NCBI GenBank assembly: GCA_018660405.1
Contig: JABJKL010000205.1
Location: 1 to 8,264, forward strand
Length of the DNA stretch: 8,264 nt
DNA from: Pseudomonadota bacterium
Lineage (GTDB): Bacteria; Pseudomonadota; Gammaproteobacteria; Arenicellales; Arenicellaceae
Reading direction: 5' to 3'
Made by a program: the position numbers and the translations under genes
The notes under the pieces: model-generated
Seen by the model: the letters and a program-made list of their open reading frames with translations, nothing else
Database searches by the model: none
What the model was told of the DNA's origin: nothing
Shown: positions 5,954 to 8,264 of the stretch, piece by piece
Layout: each line of letters begins with the position of its first letter
How positions within the stretch are numbered: position 1 is the first letter of the stretch

Positions 5954-8264
5954 TAGATCAGCAGCTTTTGACGTAACTGCAAATAAAACAACCGCAAAAA
6001 TGCCCCCAATAAGACAATACAAGAGATAAACATTCCAAATCGAAACCACTTCTGAATGGAAAAAACAATCTCAATATCTAAGTCATATCCACCATTCCCA
6101 TTCACTCGACAAACTTGGGTCTCACTGCATAGTTTTCCTACATCAATTAACCAACCGTTTGTGCCAAGTGGCCCCATAAATTTTGTTATAGCCGAAGACC
6201 TCGAATCGCCAACCGTTGTAAGTTTCCACCAAGCATGTTTCATTGTATCGGTGCTCGGCGGAGGAATAGACAAATGCCATGCCGGATGAAAGTTGGAATT
6301 CAGAGTAATTGGTAATCTCCCATTTGCACCACGCACATGAACAGCGTATCTAGTTGGGTTAAAGCGATCATAATCCCAACTAGATACGTTCCACAACAAA
6401 TCGTGAGCTATAGTCTGTACCGACAATATACCATTTAAGCTTGTATTAAAATCTTGAGTAACAATAATTGCATTTGTTAAATCAGCTTTGGTTCGAGGAA
6501 TCCAGACAAATGGTAACCAGTTATCTAGTTCAATAATCCGAACAGTTTTATCATTATAAACTTCACGCTCTCGAGCAGGGTCAAGAATATAATTTATGTT
6601 ATTTGTATGTTTATTAGCGATAGGCGAAAACATAGGTTTAATATTTTTCCGCACTATAAAATAACGGACACCTAATTGACGCAGAATATCGCCGTAGTCA
6701 GCAAGGAAATTGCGATTCTCATACATGGATGCCTCTAGTTCACCCACCAACTTAACGATATTGCCTTGCCCCCCCCCGTCAGCGCTAAAAAAAGGTTTTG
6801 TCCCATACATAAGACCTGCGTCGCCACCCTGGGTTTTTTCAATACCTGGACGAAAAAGGTCTAAAAATTCGACAGAATAGCCCGGGGGATTCGTAAGTAT
6901 TTTGAAATCACCAGGCTGCGAAGAAATATCGTAAAATCTCTTGTCGCCTGGACTCAGCGTATAAGAAGATACTCTGGATGGCTGATGATCCCTAGCTAAT
7001 TTCTCAGAGCCATAGTCACCTGAAAACCACCATGGTAAAGACATGCCAACAGCACCAACTAGTAAGAATGTCAGGTACCTCAGTCCTAATTTTGATTCCT
7101 TACATTGATCTCTTATCAAGAGCGCAATAATTATTGCTAACGAAACTAAAATTAATGGATAGTAGCGTTGTAGAGAGCGGAATAAATTGAATATAAAAAA
7201 ATTATCATATAGTGCCGAATTGAATGAACCAAATGGATCATGGCCGCCCTTTGCAAGAAAAATACCAATCAACATAAGACAAGTCAAAGCTGCACCAATC
7301 TTAAACGTATCCGTCCTTTTCTTTCTCCACAAAATCAGTGCAACAGGAATGATTGTAAAACACCCTGCTAATATCCAATATCCTATTTTTTCGAGGTCAT
7401 TGTCGAGGAGCCGCTCATAAATAAAGCGGCCCCCAAAATAATCACGGTGCAATAATATGTCGAGAATACGAATCCCGCCCAGTGAGCCCCCATAAGAAAC
7501 CCCCGCCTCATTGGACGCAATATCCATCACGGACATGAGCAACGGAAAAACCCAATATAGAGACAACGCAAAATGCAGCGTAAGGACTTTAAGAAATGGC
7601 TTCCAGCGGCCAACAGAAAGAACAAGTGTGCCCAACAAAACGTAGAGCAAAGCAAGGTTTTGTAGGGTCCCCCCAGCTATGCACATCGTGAGTGCACACA
7701 GCAACAAATCGACAAATTGGCCACTCTGCTGATAGCGCCAGAAAAAGGCGATCACAAACGGAATGACCCCATAGGCAAGCATTTGATGAGCGCTCCCGAA
7801 ACTCATCTCTGAAAAAAGGAAGTTATTGTATGTGAATGCGATACCGAACGCTGTAGCAGCAAGAGCAGCTGCAAGCGTCGTGGGCTTTGCAGGCACAGTG
7901 CAGCTTCCCGCCACGATCGTTCGATACAGGAATACATATCCAAGGCCGCTGACTACGAGGGGAAACACAATATGCCACCGCGAGATAAACCATACAGAAT
8001 CCGTTACTAGGAGAGGAGCGTAGAGAATTAATTGCAGCGGCACGAGCGTCGACGAAAAACCTGACCGCACACCATTGTTGAAAGTCTCAAACCAAGTGTA
8101 AAACGACACCATGAACGCATTGTTCAACAAAGCACCAACCGGTGGTACGGTAAAATCAATGTACCTACCTATAAGGTCACCAGAAAACAACAAGTCCCGA
8201 CCGAAAAATATGGGAAGAGCAACGAAAACCAATATCTGAAAAGCTACGCCTCTAAACCGCGTCA
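5953..8264 (-). CDS. Polytopic membrane protein, GT-C glycosyltransferase-like (YfhO/AftD type), first base of start codon outside window
   Basis: The frame is open to the right edge and the window ends in TG-ACG-CGG-TTT. One more base (A, G or T) would complete a start codon at 8265, giving about 770 residues beginning MTRFRGVAF. An internal TTG at 8232 would drop the first 11 residues and is less likely. About 12 hydrophobic segments occupy residues 12-413, with acidic residues D30 and D37 just after the first helix, where GT-C enzymes place their catalytic Asp. YWVFPLL (237-243) and HDPFGSFNSALYDNFFIFNLFRSLQRYYPL (342-371) resemble AftD/YfhO-type proteins. Residues 414-740 are a hydrophilic extracytoplasmic part containing LRQLGVRYFIV (528-538), and a last helix lies near 742-761. 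Such proteins transfer sugars from polyprenyl-phosphate donors outside the inner membrane; donor and acceptor are unknown. It ends in TAA, sharing a base with the next start. It contains a 9-G tract and a perfect inverted repeat, listed separately. Confidence 0.75.
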   Translation of the reverse strand, partial: TRFRGVAFQILVFVALPIFFGRDLLFSGDLIGRYIDFTVPPVGALLNNAFMVSFYTWFETFNNGVRSGFSSTLVPLQLILYAPLLVTDSVWFISRWHIVFPLVVSGLGYVFLYRTIVAGSCTVPAKPTTLAAALAATAFGIAFTYNNFLFSEMSFGSAHQMLAYGVIPFVIAFFWRYQQSGQFVDLLLCALTMCIAGGTLQNLALLYVLLGTLVLSVGRWKPFLKVLTLHFALSLYWVFPLLMSVMDIASNEAGVSYGGSLGGIRILDILLHRDYFGGRFIYERLLDNDLEKIGYWILAGCFTIIPVALILWRKKRTDTFKIGAALTCLMLIGIFLAKGGHDPFGSFNSALYDNFFIFNLFRSLQRYYPLILVSLAIIIALLIRDQCKESKLGLRYLTFLLVGAVGMSLPWWFSGDYGSEKLARDHQPSRVSSYTLSPGDKRFYDISSQPGDFKILTNPPGYSVEFLDLFRPGIEKTQGGDAGLMYGTKPFFSADGGGQGNIVKLVGELEASMYENRNFLADYGDILRQLGVRYFIVRKNIKPMFSPIANKHTNNINYILDPAREREVYNDKTVRIIELDNWLPFVWIPRTKADLTNAIIVTQDFNTSLNGILSVQTIAHDLLWNVSSWDYDRFNPTRYAVHVRGANGRLPITLNSNFHPAWHLSIPPPSTDTMKHAWWKLTTVGDSRSSAITKFMGPLGTNGWLIDVGKLCSETQVCRVNGNGGYDLDIEIVFSIQKWFRFGMFISCIVLLGAFLRLFYLQLRQKLLI
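6345..6388. repeat. Perfect 14-bp inverted repeat with 16-base spacer, intragenic
   Basis: The left arm CGTATCTAGTTGGG (6345-6358) and right arm CCCAACTAGATACG (6375-6388) are exact reverse complements. They lie inside the GT-C-like gene at residues 626-640. Neither strand has a T-run after the stem, so it is not a standard intrinsic terminator. The transcript could form a strong hairpin here. Confidence 0.85.
6769..6777 (-). repeat. G9 homopolymer tract inside the GT-C-like gene
   Basis: Nine consecutive C on the plus strand are nine G in the coding strand, read as three Gly codons (residues 497-499, ADGGGQG). The present length keeps the frame open. Ten G would reach a TAA after about six codons; eight G would reach a TAG within about a dozen codons. 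Either change would truncate the protein near residue 505-510, losing most of the extracytoplasmic part and the last helix. Confidence 0.8.

Noticed and set aside
7631..7667. Imperfect inverted repeat (ACAAAAC/GTTTTGT plus CCC/GGG with one mismatch)
   Set aside because: Ten of eleven pairs over A/T-rich arms, inside a gene and without a T-run, is weak. It is not clearly above chance and not a terminator.

Overview
The window holds four consecutive genes, all on the minus strand, packed end to start with no intergenic space. Every junction overlaps by 1 to 8 bases, so it reads as the inside of one translationally coupled operon. All four products look like envelope or membrane proteins. No RNA gene, transposase, CRISPR array, promoter or terminator is visible. 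The layout suits a surface-glycan (O-antigen, exopolysaccharide or related) locus of a Gram-negative bacterium, probably a proteobacterium. No gene here is a taxonomic marker, so the organism is left open.

In transcription order (right to left): (1) 8264-5953, a polytopic membrane protein of about 770 residues with about 12 N-terminal membrane segments, a large extracytoplasmic C-terminal part and a last membrane anchor. It resembles GT-C-fold glycosyltransferases or the YfhO/AftD type. (2) 5953-4289, a DUF2079-family membrane protein whose frame is intact except for one in-frame TGA at 5513-5515, which splits it into 146-residue and 403-residue pieces. (3) 4292-1101, a 1063-residue exported protein I do not recognise. 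It has a signal peptide, a roughly 890-residue extracytoplasmic region of repeated beta-rich modules, and three C-terminal membrane segments. (4) 1108-1, a Wzx-like lipid-linked glycan flippase that runs off the left edge and lacks its C-terminus.

A working picture, by inference: the GT-C-like and DUF2079 proteins act on a polyprenyl-linked glycan at the periplasmic face, the flippase moves lipid-linked units across the inner membrane, and the large protein binds or organises the glycan outside the inner membrane.

Three DNA-level features stand out. All lie in or next to the first two genes: a 9-G tract in gene 1 that could be a phase-variation switch, a perfect 14-bp inverted repeat within gene 1, and the in-frame stop in gene 2. 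The 3' half of gene 1 is also clearly richer in A+T than the rest of the window.
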